Positions 6,990 to 15,589 of a DNA stretch of 64,000 nt are shown here, one piece after another. The notes under the pieces were generated by a model. That model did no database searches. It was not told the DNA's origin and was given only the letters and a program-made list of their open reading frames with translations. Each line of letters opens with the position of its first letter. Positions within the stretch are counted from its first letter, which is position 1. This DNA is from Candidatus Dormiibacterota bacterium (GTDB lineage: Bacteria > Chloroflexota > Dormibacteria > Dormibacterales > Dormibacteraceae), in assembly GCA_003139695.1 (NCBI GenBank), contig PLJM01000012.1, forward strand, positions 124,001-188,000, read 5' to 3'. Position numbers and translations under genes: made by a program.

Positions 6990-7952
6990 GTGGCTGAACT
7001 AGCCCAGACGACTACCGCGGCCACTCCGGAAGGGGTGGCCGCGGGCTCACCTGCCATCAGAACTGTCGAACTGTCGAAGCGGTTCGGCAAGACTGTCGCA
7101 CTGGCCGGCCTCTCGATGACCGTGCCTCGTGGCGAGGTCTTCGGGTTTCTAGGACCGAACGGCGCCGGCAAGACCACGTCGGTCAAGCTCTTGCTGGGGC
7201 TCATCGCACCGTCCTCTGGCGAAGGCTGGCTGCTGGGCCGGCCCATCGGGGATCTCCGGACGCGGCGAAAGATCGGCTACCTGCCCGAGCTGTTTCGATA
7301 CCAGGGCTGGCTCTCTGCGCGCGAGGTCCTTACTTTGCATTGCGAGCTCGCCCCGCTCCCGCGCTCGAGCTGGAAGGACGAGATCACGAGCGCCCTCGAA
7401 ACTGTTGGCCTCGCCGATCGAGCCGGCGATCGTGTGGGCACGTTCTCGAAAGGCATGCAGCAGCGCCTTGGGCTCGCCGTCGCGCTGTTGGGCGAGCCGG
7501 AGCTCGTCTTCCTCGACGAGCCGACATCCGCGCTCGACCCGGTGGGACGCCACGATGTTCGCGAGATCATTCGCGGCCTTGCGTCGCGAGGGACCGCGGT
7601 GTTCCTGAACTCGCACCTCCTCAGCGAGGTCGAGCAGGTATGCGACCGCGTCGCTGTTGTCGACCATGGACGCGTCATCGCCTCCGGCACGATGGACCAG
7701 TTGCTGAGCGGAACCACGGTCAAGGTGCGAGCCACCGGGCTGGATCGTGAAGGCAAGGCAAAGATGGCCGCGTTCGGACAGCTCGACGACGAGGGCGACC
7801 AGCTCACCTTCACAAATCTCAAGGCCGAACGTGTGCCGGACCTGGTAGCCGCGATCATCGCGCTGGGCGGAAGGATTTACGAGGTGGCGCCGCGCCAGCA
7901 GACACTGGAAGACCGCTTCCTGCAGCTGATCCAGGACGAGGAAGATAAGTGA
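6990..7952 (+). CDS. ABC transporter ATP-binding protein
   Basis: 320 aa with all nucleotide-binding motifs: Walker A GPNGAGKT (~residue 57), signature FSKGMQQRLGLAVAL, Walker B LVFLDEPTSALDP and the H-loop LNSHLLSEVEQ. The C-terminal extension after ~235 is typical of ABC-2-type exporters such as drug, lantibiotic or gliding-type systems. It is followed after 7 bp by its permease. The start is GTG, with TATAGC nine bases upstream. The substrate is unknown. Together the two genes encode an ATP-driven exporter or a membrane-remodelling complex. Confidence 0.88.
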   Translation: MAELAQTTTAATPEGVAAGSPAIRTVELSKRFGKTVALAGLSMTVPRGEVFGFLGPNGAGKTTSVKLLLGLIAPSSGEGWLLGRPIGDLRTRRKIGYLPELFRYQGWLSAREVLTLHCELAPLPRSSWKDEITSALETVGLADRAGDRVGTFSKGMQQRLGLAVALLGEPELVFLDEPTSALDPVGRHDVREIIRGLASRGTAVFLNSHLLSEVEQVCDRVAVVDHGRVIASGTMDQLLSGTTVKVRATGLDREGKAKMAAFGQLDDEGDQLTFTNLKAERVPDLVAAIIALGGRIYEVAPRQQTLEDRFLQLIQDEEDK

Positions 7953-7959
7953 CCCACTC

Positions 7960-8823
7960 ATGACCCCTGCGTTAGTGGTCGCGCGGCTTACCGTTCAAGA
8001 GGCTTCGCGCCGGCGGCTTCTGCTGGCGCTGGTGATCATGACGCTGCTCGTCGTCGGGTTCTCGGCGTGGGGCTTCAACAAGATCACGACCGTGACCGGA
8101 AGCGATGGCTCGGTGCTGCCTGCCGTGCAGGTCACGCTAATCACCTCACAGCTGCTGATCGTCGTCACCTTCGTCTATAGCGGCGTCCTCGCCTTGAGCG
8201 CCGCCGTGGTCGCGGGGCCGCTCATCTCGAGCGAGGTCGAGAGCGGCCTTCTGCTTTCCATGCTGGCCCGGCCGATGCGCCGCAGCGAGGTGGTGATTGG
8301 AAAGTGGCTCGGCCTGGCGGTGCTCGTGGCGATTTACGCCGCAGGGTCCGCATTGCTCGAGATCGCGGCGGTCGACTGGGCGACTGGCTACGTGCCGCCC
8401 CACCCGATCGAGCTCATTCTTTATGTCGGCTGCGAAGGCCTGGCGCTGCTGTCGCTCGGCCTCCTGCTTTCGACTCGACTGTCGGGCATCACCGGCGGCG
8501 TGATTGCGCTGGTCGCGTGGTTGATGGGCTGGGTCGGTGGCGTCGTCGGCGACATCGGGGTGGGTCTACAGAACCAGGCGATCGAGAACGTCGGCACCAT
8601 CAGCCACCTGATCCTTCCCACAGACGGCCTGTGGCGCGGCGCCGTCTATGCGATGGAGCCGGACGCGGTCCTGGCGACGCTGAGGGCCGCCGGCACCATA
8701 GGACGTGCGAATCCGTTCTCGGCAGTGGACCCGCCGCCCATCGAGTTCTTGGCCTGGGTGGTCGTTTGGTTCGCCATCATGCTCGCCCTGAGCATCTGGA
8801 GCTTCCGCACCCGCGAAATCTAG
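7960..8823 (+). CDS. ABC-2 type transporter permease
   Basis: 287 aa with about six membrane segments, starting with ALVVARLTVQEASRRRLLLALVIM (the characteristic amphipathic N-terminal helix leading into TM1). Helices follow near residues 50-75, 95-120, 145-165, 170-195 and 255-280. There is a long loop between TM1 and TM2. It pairs with the ATPase immediately upstream. The gene ends at repeat copy B, convergent with glutamate dehydrogenase. Confidence 0.8.
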   Translation: MTPALVVARLTVQEASRRRLLLALVIMTLLVVGFSAWGFNKITTVTGSDGSVLPAVQVTLITSQLLIVVTFVYSGVLALSAAVVAGPLISSEVESGLLLSMLARPMRRSEVVIGKWLGLAVLVAIYAAGSALLEIAAVDWATGYVPPHPIELILYVGCEGLALLSLGLLLSTRLSGITGGVIALVAWLMGWVGGVVGDIGVGLQNQAIENVGTISHLILPTDGLWRGAVYAMEPDAVLATLRAAGTIGRANPFSAVDPPPIEFLAWVVVWFAIMLALSIWSFRTREI

Positions 8824-8830
8824 TAAATAC

Positions 8831-8952
8831 AGAGTGGAGCCCTAGGCCGGATTCACTCCGGCCGTCACCTGGCGTGCCATCTTCAAAGTGCCTCCAGACA
8901 ACGTGTCACTCGGAGGGGGTACCGCGGGGGAGGCCTGCCTCACCCGCGCCCG
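8831..8952 (-). repeat. Dispersed two-hairpin element, copy B
   Basis: Read on the minus strand it starts directly after the TAG stop of glutamate dehydrogenase. It contains the left hairpin GCGGGTGAG / CTCCCCCGC, the middle block TCTGGAGGCACTTTGAAGATG, the right hairpin GGCCGGA-gtgaa-TCCGGCC (8845-8863) and CTAGGGCTCCACTC. Compared with copy A, a T-A pair in the left stem is replaced by C-G, so pairing is kept. Confidence 0.8.
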
Positions 8953-10224
8953 CTAGGGGTACAGGCCGCGTTCCCTGGTGGCGCCGGCCACGCGCGACAC
9001 CGCCTGCACGTAAGCCGCCATTCGCATGTCGATCTTCTTCTCGAGCTTTGTCTTCAGCACCTCTGAGAAGGCGCGTGTCAGGATCGCCTTCAGCTTCTGG
9101 TTGACCTCGTGCTCCGACCAGAAGAAGGACTGGAGGTCCTGCACCCACTCGAAGTACGACACGGTCACGCCGCCGGCGTTGGCAAGGATGTCGGGGATGA
9201 GAAAGATCCCGCGCTCGCGAAAGATCTCGTCCGCCTCAGGCGTTGTCGGCCCGTTTGCGCCTTCGACGATCAGCTTGGCCTTGACCTCGCGCGCGTTCCG
9301 CGAAGTCAGCTGATTGCCGATCGCGGCCGGGACGAGCAGGTCGCAGTCGACGCCCAGCAGCTCCTGGTTGCCGATCGCTTGCGCGCCGGGAAAACCGTTC
9401 AGCGTCTTCTCGCGAGCGCGGTACTCGAGCACGCGCTTGATCGAAAGGCCGAGCGGATTGTAGATGCCTCCGTAGTCCTCGGAGACGGCGACGACAGTAC
9501 ATCCCGACTCTTCGAGAAGCTTGGCGCTGATGCTGCCGACGTTGCCAAATCCCTGCACGGCGACCCTTGTCTGATGCGGCAAGCGGCCCAGGTGCTCGAG
9601 CGCGGCCATCGCACAGATCGTCACGCCTCGACCGGTGGCCTCGATCCTGCCGAGCGAACCGCCGACCTCGATGGGCTTGCCGGTCACCGACGCGGGGGCG
9701 GAATAACCGAGGTGCATCGAGAGGGTGTCCATGATCCACGCCATCGTCTGGCCGTCGGTGCCGACGTCCGGCGCAGGGATGTCCCTGTCAGCACCGATGA
9801 GGATTGAGATCTCGGTCGCGAAACGGCGTGTCATGTGCTCGAGCTCGTTGAGCGACAGCTCCCTGGGGTTGACGATGATGCCGCCCTTGGCGCCGCCAAA
9901 CGGGATGTTGACGACCGCGCACTTCCACGTCATCCACATCGCCAGGGCCTTGACCTCGTTAAGAGAAACGTCAGGGTGGTAGCGGATGCCGCCTTTTGCG
10001 GGCCCGCGGTTGATGTTGTGCTGGACGCGGTAGCCCGTGAAGACGCGGAGGTGGCCGTTGTCCATCGTCACCGGGAAGTTGCAGGTGAACTCCCGCTGCA
10101 CCTCGCGCAGCACCTCGCGCAGCCATGGTTCGAGATTGATGATCTCGGCCGCGCGGTCGAACTGCGACTGAGCGGTACGCCATTCGTCGGCCTCGACGGC
10201 ATGTTTGGTGTCGATTGCGCTCAT
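8953..10224 (-). CDS. gdhA: Glu/Leu/Phe/Val dehydrogenase (glutamate dehydrogenase)
   Basis: 423 aa, the usual length of hexameric NAD(P)-dependent glutamate dehydrogenases. Visible motifs are [20 protein letters not shown], then [23 protein letters not shown] with the catalytic lysine region, [19 protein letters not shown], and the Rossmann motif [14 protein letters not shown]. It interconverts glutamate and 2-oxoglutarate plus ammonia. It lies 7 bp downstream of a ThDP-enzyme gene and behind an isoaspartyl peptidase/asparaginase gene, suggesting an amino-acid breakdown operon. Confidence 0.93.
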   Translation of the reverse strand: MSAIDTKHAVEADEWRTAQSQFDRAAEIINLEPWLREVLREVQREFTCNFPVTMDNGHLRVFTGYRVQHNINRGPAKGGIRYHPDVSLNEVKALAMWMTWKCAVVNIPFGGAKGGIIVNPRELSLNELEHMTRRFATEISILIGADRDIPAPDVGTDGQTMAWIMDTLSMHLGYSAPASVTGKPIEVGGSLGRIEATGRGVTICAMAALEHLGRLPHQTRVAVQGFGNVGSISAKLLEESGCTVVAVSEDYGGIYNPLGLSIKRVLEYRAREKTLNGFPGAQAIGNQELLGVDCDLLVPAAIGNQLTSRNAREVKAKLIVEGANGPTTPEADEIFRERGIFLIPDILANAGGVTVSYFEWVQDLQSFFWSEHEVNQKLKAILTRAFSEVLKTKLEKKIDMRMAAYVQAVSRVAGATRERGLYP

Positions 10225-10231
10225 GAGGACC

Positions 10232-11860
10232 TCACATCAGGACTGATGATCGCGGATATTCGGCGTCAGGATCACAGATTGTATTGATGCAGGCGGGCAG
10301 GCCCGACCGGAAGGCCCGTTCCAGCGCAGGCCTGATCTGGTCGGGGCGCTCGACGAGCTCGCCGTACCCCCCGAGGGCCTCGACCACCTTGTCGTACCGG
10401 GTTCGGGGCCCAAGGTCGGCTGCGATGCTCACGCCCAGCAGGCTCATCATCGGGTGCTTCTCGAGCGCCCAAATACCGTTGTTGCCGATCACACACACCA
10501 CCGGGATGCGGTGGCGGACCATCGTGTCGAACTCCATGGCCGAGAAGCCGAAGGCGCCGTCGCCGGACAGCAGGATCACCTGCCGGTCGGGGTGCGCCAG
10601 CTTGGCGGCCATCGCGTAGGCCGGTCCCGAGCCGAGGCAGCCGTACGGTCCCGGGTCGATCCACAGACCTGGCCGGGGGCGTTCCAGGAGACGGCCCGCG
10701 AAGGACACGAAGTCGCCGCCGTCGCCGACGAATATCGCGTCTGGATCGCTGAACCGCTCCACCTCCGCGATCAGGCGGGCCGGGTGCACGGGCGAGGAGT
10801 CGGACTCGGTCATCGTCGAGTCGCGTCGCCTGGACGCAGCCTCAGCCTCGCGCAGCTTTGCGAGCCACGAGTCGCGCTTGGGCGCACCTGCGGCCGCAGC
10901 GGCGAGCGCCGCCACTGCTGCCTTTAGATCGCCATAGATTTCAACCTCGCCGCCGGTATGCCTGCGACTGTCGTCGACATCGATGACCACGAGCTTGGCG
11001 CCCTCCGCAAAGACCGGCGGCTGCCCGAAGTTCAGTCGAAAATCGAGCGGCACGCCGATGACGAGGATCAGGTCCGCCTCACCAAGGGCCCGGCCGCGAG
11101 CGCGTGGAAAGAACAGTGGATGGCCAGGTGGGAGCATGCCGCGGGCCATTCCGTTGACGCAAAGCGGAAGGCTTGATCCCTCGACCAGCTGCGTCAGCTC
11201 CGCCTCGGCGTGCGACCACCAAACGCCGCCGCCGGCGATGACCACCGGCTTCTCGGCGGCCTTGATCAGGCGCGCTGCGTGCGCTATCGCGTCCGGGTCG
11301 GGGGACGGACCGAGGTCTGGGGTCAGGTGCTCGGTTGCCTCCGGGACGTCGGCGGCACCGAAGAACGTGTCGATGGGAACGTCCATAAAGACCGGACCGG
11401 TGCGCCGGCTCAACGCAGTGCGCATCGATTCGGAGGCCATCCGGTACGCCTGGTCCGGGGATTCGAGCGTCATAGCTTGCTTGCTGATCGTCTTGACGAT
11501 GGCGACGTGGTCCAGCTCCTGGAGCGAGCCCATGCCCCACCGTGCCTGTGGCGCGCGGCCGCCGACCAGGAACATCGGGCTGTCGCCAGAGCCGGCCTGC
11601 GCGAGAGCCGATGTCGAGTTGGTCACGCCTGGACCAGCGGTGACCGCCGCGACTCCACACTCGCGGGTCACCTTCGCCCATCCCTCCGCGGCAAACGCAG
11701 CGGACTGCTCATGCCGCACATCGATGATGCGGATGCCGTGCTCGGCCGCGCCGGTGAGGATCGGCCAGATGTGACCGCCGTTCAGGGTGAAGAGATGGCT
11801 CGTGCCGGCACGTTTGAGCGCCAGCGCAATCAGCTCACCGGTGTTGACTGTGTCCGTCAC
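10232..11860 (-). CDS. Thiamine-diphosphate-dependent enzyme of the acetolactate synthase superfamily
   Basis: 542 aa with the three-domain layout of acetolactate synthase-like enzymes. The N-terminal pyrimidine-binding domain has the activating Glu in RHEQSAAFAAEG. A central domain contains VIAGGGVWWS. The C-terminal domain has the ThDP/Mg site GDGAFGFSAMEFDT ... NN (about 430-460). Absence of a regulatory subunit gene and the divergent sequence argue against true acetolactate synthase; a 2-oxoacid decarboxylase, oxalyl-CoA-decarboxylase-like enzyme or 2-hydroxyacyl-CoA lyase is equally possible. The start GTG overlaps the upstream stop (GTGA). Confidence 0.75.
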   Translation of the reverse strand: MTDTVNTGELIALALKRAGTSHLFTLNGGHIWPILTGAAEHGIRIIDVRHEQSAAFAAEGWAKVTRECGVAAVTAGPGVTNSTSALAQAGSGDSPMFLVGGRAPQARWGMGSLQELDHVAIVKTISKQAMTLESPDQAYRMASESMRTALSRRTGPVFMDVPIDTFFGAADVPEATEHLTPDLGPSPDPDAIAHAARLIKAAEKPVVIAGGGVWWSHAEAELTQLVEGSSLPLCVNGMARGMLPPGHPLFFPRARGRALGEADLILVIGVPLDFRLNFGQPPVFAEGAKLVVIDVDDSRRHTGGEVEIYGDLKAAVAALAAAAAGAPKRDSWLAKLREAEAASRRRDSTMTESDSSPVHPARLIAEVERFSDPDAIFVGDGGDFVSFAGRLLERPRPGLWIDPGPYGCLGSGPAYAMAAKLAHPDRQVILLSGDGAFGFSAMEFDTMVRHRIPVVCVIGNNGIWALEKHPMMSLLGVSIAADLGPRTRYDKVVEALGGYGELVERPDQIRPALERAFRSGLPACINTICDPDAEYPRSSVLM

Positions 11861-12678
11861 TCGGCGACAGCGAACGGCATCGCCGGTGTGTTGAAAGCCG
11901 CCTGAGGCGAACCCTCCCGTCCAACGACGATGACGCCTCCGACCGCGTGCATCGCAGACTCGAGCAGCGCGATGGCGCCATTGGCGACTGCCGCCGGATC
12001 CATCCCGTGCTCCAGCTCTATCACCATGAGGCGCGCGAGCCCCAGGCGCATGAACGCCTCACCCTGCCCGGTACCGCAAACAGCGCCGAAGCGGTCGTCC
12101 GCGAACATGCCGGCGCCGGGGATCGGCGAGTCGCCGATCCGTCCAGGCCACTTGTTGTGGACCCCTCCGGTCGAGACGGCCACCGCGAGGTGGCCTTCGG
12201 AATCGCGTGCAACGGCCCCGACCGTGTCACCTTCTGCGCCGTGCTGCTGGCGCTCGCGGTCGATGATGAAGGTGGACGGATCGCAGAGCTCGACGCCATG
12301 TGATCGGGCGAATCGCGACGCCCCGTCCCCGACCAACAGCACATGCCTGCCATCCTTCATGACCTCCATCGCGAGGTCTATCGGATGCCTCACATCACGG
12401 ACGGCGCCCACGCCACCGGCCCGCAGCAGGGAACCCTCCATCACGCCGGCGTCGAGCTCAACGTCACCCTCGAGGTTCAGACAGGCTCCGATTCCCGCGT
12501 TGAGCAGTGGCTCATCTTCGAGATGGCGGACGGCGGCCACTGCTGCGGCGAGGGCGCCACTGCCGATAAGCGCCCAACCCGCCGCGAGCGCTCGCTCGAC
12601 CGCCGCCTGCCGCTGCGGGCGCTCGGCCACGGGCACCGGCCCAGCACCGCCGTGGACGATTAGAGCTGGGCGTGACAT
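11857..12678 (-). CDS. Isoaspartyl peptidase / L-asparaginase (Ntn hydrolase)
   Basis: 273 aa of the plant-type asparaginase family. The N-terminus IVHGGAG is diagnostic, and the precursor is expected to autocleave before Thr152 in GDTVGAVA, exposing the catalytic threonine. The substrate-binding loop GRIGDSPIPGAGMFAD and the C-terminal GTGQGE match the family. It hydrolyses L-asparagine and isoaspartyl dipeptides. It is the first gene of the minus-strand set leading to the ThDP enzyme and GdhA, so aspartate/glutamate nitrogen release is the likely theme. A perfect 7-bp hairpin (12681-12699) sits directly before its ATG. Confidence 0.88.
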   Translation of the reverse strand: MSRPALIVHGGAGPVPVAERPQRQAAVERALAAGWALIGSGALAAAVAAVRHLEDEPLLNAGIGACLNLEGDVELDAGVMEGSLLRAGGVGAVRDVRHPIDLAMEVMKDGRHVLLVGDGASRFARSHGVELCDPSTFIIDRERQQHGAEGDTVGAVARDSEGHLAVAVSTGGVHNKWPGRIGDSPIPGAGMFADDRFGAVCGTGQGEAFMRLGLARLMVIELEHGMDPAAVANGAIALLESAMHAVGGVIVVGREGSPQAAFNTPAMPFAVAE

Positions 12679-12680
12679 AT

Positions 12681-12699
12681 GTTCGGCCTAAAGCCGAAC
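12681..12699 (-). promoter_or_regulatory. Hairpin/palindrome immediately upstream of the asparaginase start
   Basis: GTTCGGC-5 nt-GCCGAAC, a perfect 7-bp inverted repeat ending two bases before the ATG at 12678. It may be an operator or a 5'-UTR hairpin, and nothing distinguishes the two. There is no T-run, so it is not an intrinsic terminator. Confidence 0.35.
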
Positions 12700-12700
12700 G

Positions 12701-12765
12701 ATCCCGTCCCCACTTGCTGGGGAGGGCGGCTCTGCTCGCGAAGCGAGCGTAGCCGGGTGGGGGGC
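12701..12765. repeat. GC-rich compound hairpin block
   Basis: Contains CCCCA-cttgc-TGGGG (12708-12722) and GCTCGC-gaa-GCGAGC (12734-12748). On the minus strand the block reads CCCCCCACCCGGC ... CCCTCCCC-agcaagt-GGGGA, and a block with nearly the same flanks but lacking the inner hairpin occurs at 16460-16496. This could be a second small dispersed repeat family. Confidence 0.4.
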
Positions 12766-12772
12766 CGGGAGC

Positions 12773-13012
12773 TCAGACTTCAGGCTCAGGCCAGGATTCT
12801 CGGCGCTCCAGCGTGCGGCGTTCCGCAATCCGCCGGTCGAATGGAAACAGCACCCGGCGCCCTGCGGCCGCTCGAACCGGATCCCGCCTCTCACCAAATC
12901 TGCGCTCGCCGGTGGAACGCCGCCCGTCTTCACCTCGCCGCTCGCTGCCGCGAGGCACCAAAAGATCGCGTGCCGATAGGTCGCCCTCACCCTCGTTTCT
13001 CATAGCGGTCAA
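12773..13012 (-). CDS. Small arginine-rich protein, hypothetical
   Basis: Up to 79 aa (TTG start), or 76 aa from an internal ATG three codons later. It starts just after the ThyX-family gene stop on the same strand. The sequence is dominated by RR/ERR repeats (GERRFGERRD, RRIAERRTLERRE), with about one residue in four being Arg. No domain is recognised. It could be a nucleic-acid-binding or disordered protein, or an artefact of GC-rich DNA; the short gap to thyX favours a real gene slightly. Confidence 0.35.
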   Translation of the reverse strand: MTAMRNEGEGDLSARDLLVPRGSERRGEDGRRSTGERRFGERRDPVRAAAGRRVLFPFDRRIAERRTLERRESWPEPEV

Positions 13013-13014
13013 TG

Positions 13015-14640
13015 CTAAGGGACCCGATCGCGCTGGGGACGATCAGCGACGCTCTGGTTGCTGTCGAGCGCGCTCAGCTTCTCGTCGAGCCGCCGCTCCG
13101 ACCGCCGGCGCTCCAGCTCGTCACCGGGGCCCATGTCGACGAACTTGGCGTAGCGCGCGAGGCGAGGATGGACCTCAGCCACGAGCCGGAACATCTCCTG
13201 CGCGACCCAGCGATAGTCGGGGTGGCCCTGCGGCGTCGTCCTCAGCTCGCAGAGGTGGTAGATCTCGCGCAGGTTGACCCGGAAGTACCAGCGCAGCCGG
13301 AAGGCAAGCGGCACCACGTACTGCGCCAGGGCCGGGCCGGCGTCGGGCTCGATCCGCCCATGGGCCGCAGCAGCAGCGTCGATGGCCGATCGAAACTCTG
13401 CTTCCATGCCGAGCTCAGCCAGGCCGGCCGGTACGTCGTAGCCGAGCGAAGTGCCGAGAAGCTGCCTGTCCTGGGTGAGCATTCGGTGCCTGTGCAGGTC
13501 GCGATAGGCGGCGAAGTTGGCGACGATCTCAAAGTTGTACACCGCGTGCTCGAGCGCGCGGGGGGGCCGCTGCCGGCGGTTGGTGCGGTCGCCAAGGATG
13601 GTTTCGAGCACGGTCGTGGCGTCTTCCTCCTGCTCTTTCCAGCCGGCATCCGAGTGGGGGAAAAGGACAGCGGCAACCACCCTGCGCTCGGCGTCGGGGT
13701 CGTGCTCCAGGAGCGTGACGCTGGGGCCCGTGCTCGGGCGACCCAGACGCTGCGCGAGGCGCGCCGTCTGCGATCGAGCCCTGGCGATACGCTCGGCCGC
13801 AGGCGCCCCATAGCGCTCATCGACTGCGCGCTTGACGAAGGAGGGAATGACAAGGTTCAGCTCGCGATGCAGGTCGCCGGCCAGGCCGCGACATTCCGCA
13901 AGCTCGCTTGCCGCCAGCTTGGTGATGAGGTATTCGAACGCGCGGCCGTTGCCATACAGGCCGAGGTTCGTCAGCGTTCCCGCCGGGAGAAGCCCACGCA
14001 GCATATCGAGGGCCTTGGCGCGGGTGGCTGACTTCCAGGCCCTATCCGTTTCGCCGGCCTCGAGGGGAAATCGCTCGCGTATCGACTGTGTCAGCGGCTC
14101 GATCAGACGGCTGTAAGCCTGGAACAGCGCGTCGCACGCCGGCCCATAGGCCGGATGCGCCAGCTCGGGGCCGCGATAGTAGAGGTGCTGGCCGTCGGGT
14201 CCCGGCCTGTCAAACCGCACGTAGCGAGTCGATTTCTCGAGCGGAGAGATGCCGATGCGGCTGTCCTCGAGGGCTTTGGCGGCCAGGGTCGAGACACGCT
14301 CCAGCGCAACGTGGGCGCCGGCCAGCTCTGCGACCGAATCGTCCCCGTAGCCGACCAACACTCGCTCGTAGAACTCCTCGGCGCGGCGGACAGCGACAGT
14401 ATCGTCCGCTCCGGCCTCCGCCCCGGCGAGCTGCGCGAACCCGGAGTCGGGCTCGTTGATGAACTCCTCCAGGAGCACGCGCCGCAGGCTCTTTTCGGTT
14501 CGCGAATAGCGCGAGAAAAGGGCTCCCTTGACCACCTCGGGCAGGTTGCGCAAGGCGAAAACCGGCCGGTCCATGTTGGTGAAGAATCGGGCGAGCAAAG
14601 CGGTTTCGGCCGCGCTGAACTCGGCTGGGCTCTCGGTCAC
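13015..14640 (-). CDS. ThyX-family (FAD-dependent thymidylate synthase-like) protein, double-length
   Basis: 541 aa, about twice the length of ordinary ThyX (~220-260 aa). The N-terminal half has ARFFTNMDRPVFALRNLPE and SRYSRTEKSLRR. The C-terminal half has the better-conserved ThyX features, including HRHRMLTQDRQLLG near residue 380, which resembles the RHRxxSxxxxSxR signature with Thr at the usual Ser, and an ending like FRLVAEVHPRLARY. ThyX makes dTMP from dUMP with FAD and methylene-tetrahydrofolate. Because the signature residues deviate, catalytic function is uncertain. No thyA is in the window. Confidence 0.75.
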   Translation of the reverse strand: MTESPAEFSAAETALLARFFTNMDRPVFALRNLPEVVKGALFSRYSRTEKSLRRVLLEEFINEPDSGFAQLAGAEAGADDTVAVRRAEEFYERVLVGYGDDSVAELAGAHVALERVSTLAAKALEDSRIGISPLEKSTRYVRFDRPGPDGQHLYYRGPELAHPAYGPACDALFQAYSRLIEPLTQSIRERFPLEAGETDRAWKSATRAKALDMLRGLLPAGTLTNLGLYGNGRAFEYLITKLAASELAECRGLAGDLHRELNLVIPSFVKRAVDERYGAPAAERIARARSQTARLAQRLGRPSTGPSVTLLEHDPDAERRVVAAVLFPHSDAGWKEQEEDATTVLETILGDRTNRRQRPPRALEHAVYNFEIVANFAAYRDLHRHRMLTQDRQLLGTSLGYDVPAGLAELGMEAEFRSAIDAAAAAHGRIEPDAGPALAQYVVPLAFRLRWYFRVNLREIYHLCELRTTPQGHPDYRWVAQEMFRLVAEVHPRLARYAKFVDMGPGDELERRRSERRLDEKLSALDSNQSVADRPQRDRVP

Positions 14641-14782
14641 TCCGCCCGTATCCTAGACCCCGCCTGCGGGCCGGATCTTTGTCCCCGAGTTATCCACAGC
14701 CATGTTAAAAACCGCCTGCAAAACCCCGACAGAGCAGCAACGTCCGCTCTGGTCGCCCCCGTTCCGGTAGCCTCGGTTGCCA

Positions 14783-15589
14783 ATGCAGAACACAATCAGT
14801 CCACCTTTGTCCATCGACTGGGAACAGCAATGGCGGTCGCTCGTCGGCGAGCGCGCCGCGGCCGCCGGCGGCCACAGCGACCCGGGTTACTGGGACCGCC
14901 GGGCTCCGACTTTCGCCAGGTCAACCCAAGCGCGCTCTGACGCCTTCCTGGACGTTCTTGCGCCTTACATCTCACCCCGCAAAACGCTGATCGACGTCGG
15001 CGCCGGCTCAGGACGGCACGCTGTCCCACTCGCCGAGCGCCTCGAATGGGTCACCGCGGTCGAGCCCTCTGAGGGGATGCGCGCGCAGATCCCACATCGC
15101 GACAACATGACAGTCGTCGCCAGCACCTGGCAGGACGCTGCTGTGGCGCCCGCCGATCTGCTGATCTGCTCCCATGTCCTATACGGAGTCGAAGATCCGG
15201 TCTCCTTCATCACCAAGATGGAGACGTCCGCCCGCGAACGGATTTTCATAATGCTCCGCGAATCGCCGATGGCCCATCTCGGGGCTCTGGTCCGCGATCG
15301 GATGCTGGGTGAAGGGCCTCGGCTGCCGCGTTTCAGCGACCTCTTCATGCTCCTGATGCAGATGGGCATCGCGCCGGAGGTGAAATTCACGAGCTACTCG
15401 AACCCCCAGCGATACGCCGCCATCGACGAGGCGCTTGCCGACTGCCAGGCGATGATCGGCGACCGATGGGACGAGGAGAGAGGCCGGCCGATCGTCCAAG
15501 GCTTGCTCGAGCGCGATGGAGACGAGCTCGTGTTCAACGGCGGCGTCACGCTGACCGGGATTGCGCATTGGCAACCACTGAGCCGCTGA
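14783..15589 (+). CDS. Class I SAM-dependent methyltransferase
   Basis: 268 aa from ATG 14783 (a TTG two codons earlier is possible). Motif I is LIDVGAGSGRHAVPLAE (~residues 70-86), motif II VTAVEPSEGMR, and motif post-II DLLICSHVLYGVEDP. The N-terminal ~60 residues form a helical cap that includes YWDRRAPTFA. The target cannot be told from sequence; small molecules are most common for this shape. A GNAT acetyltransferase gene begins 22 bp before its stop codon, in another frame, and the two are likely coexpressed. Confidence 0.8.
   Translation: MQNTISPPLSIDWEQQWRSLVGERAAAAGGHSDPGYWDRRAPTFARSTQARSDAFLDVLAPYISPRKTLIDVGAGSGRHAVPLAERLEWVTAVEPSEGMRAQIPHRDNMTVVASTWQDAAVAPADLLICSHVLYGVEDPVSFITKMETSARERIFIMLRESPMAHLGALVRDRMLGEGPRLPRFSDLFMLLMQMGIAPEVKFTSYSNPQRYAAIDEALADCQAMIGDRWDEERGRPIVQGLLERDGDELVFNGGVTLTGIAHWQPLSR

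Noticed and set aside
14690..14698. TTATCCACA, an exact DnaA-box consensus, between the thyX-like and methyltransferase genes
   Set aside because: It is a single box with no cluster, no AT-rich unwinding region and no dnaA/dnaN nearby, so it is not evidence of an origin.
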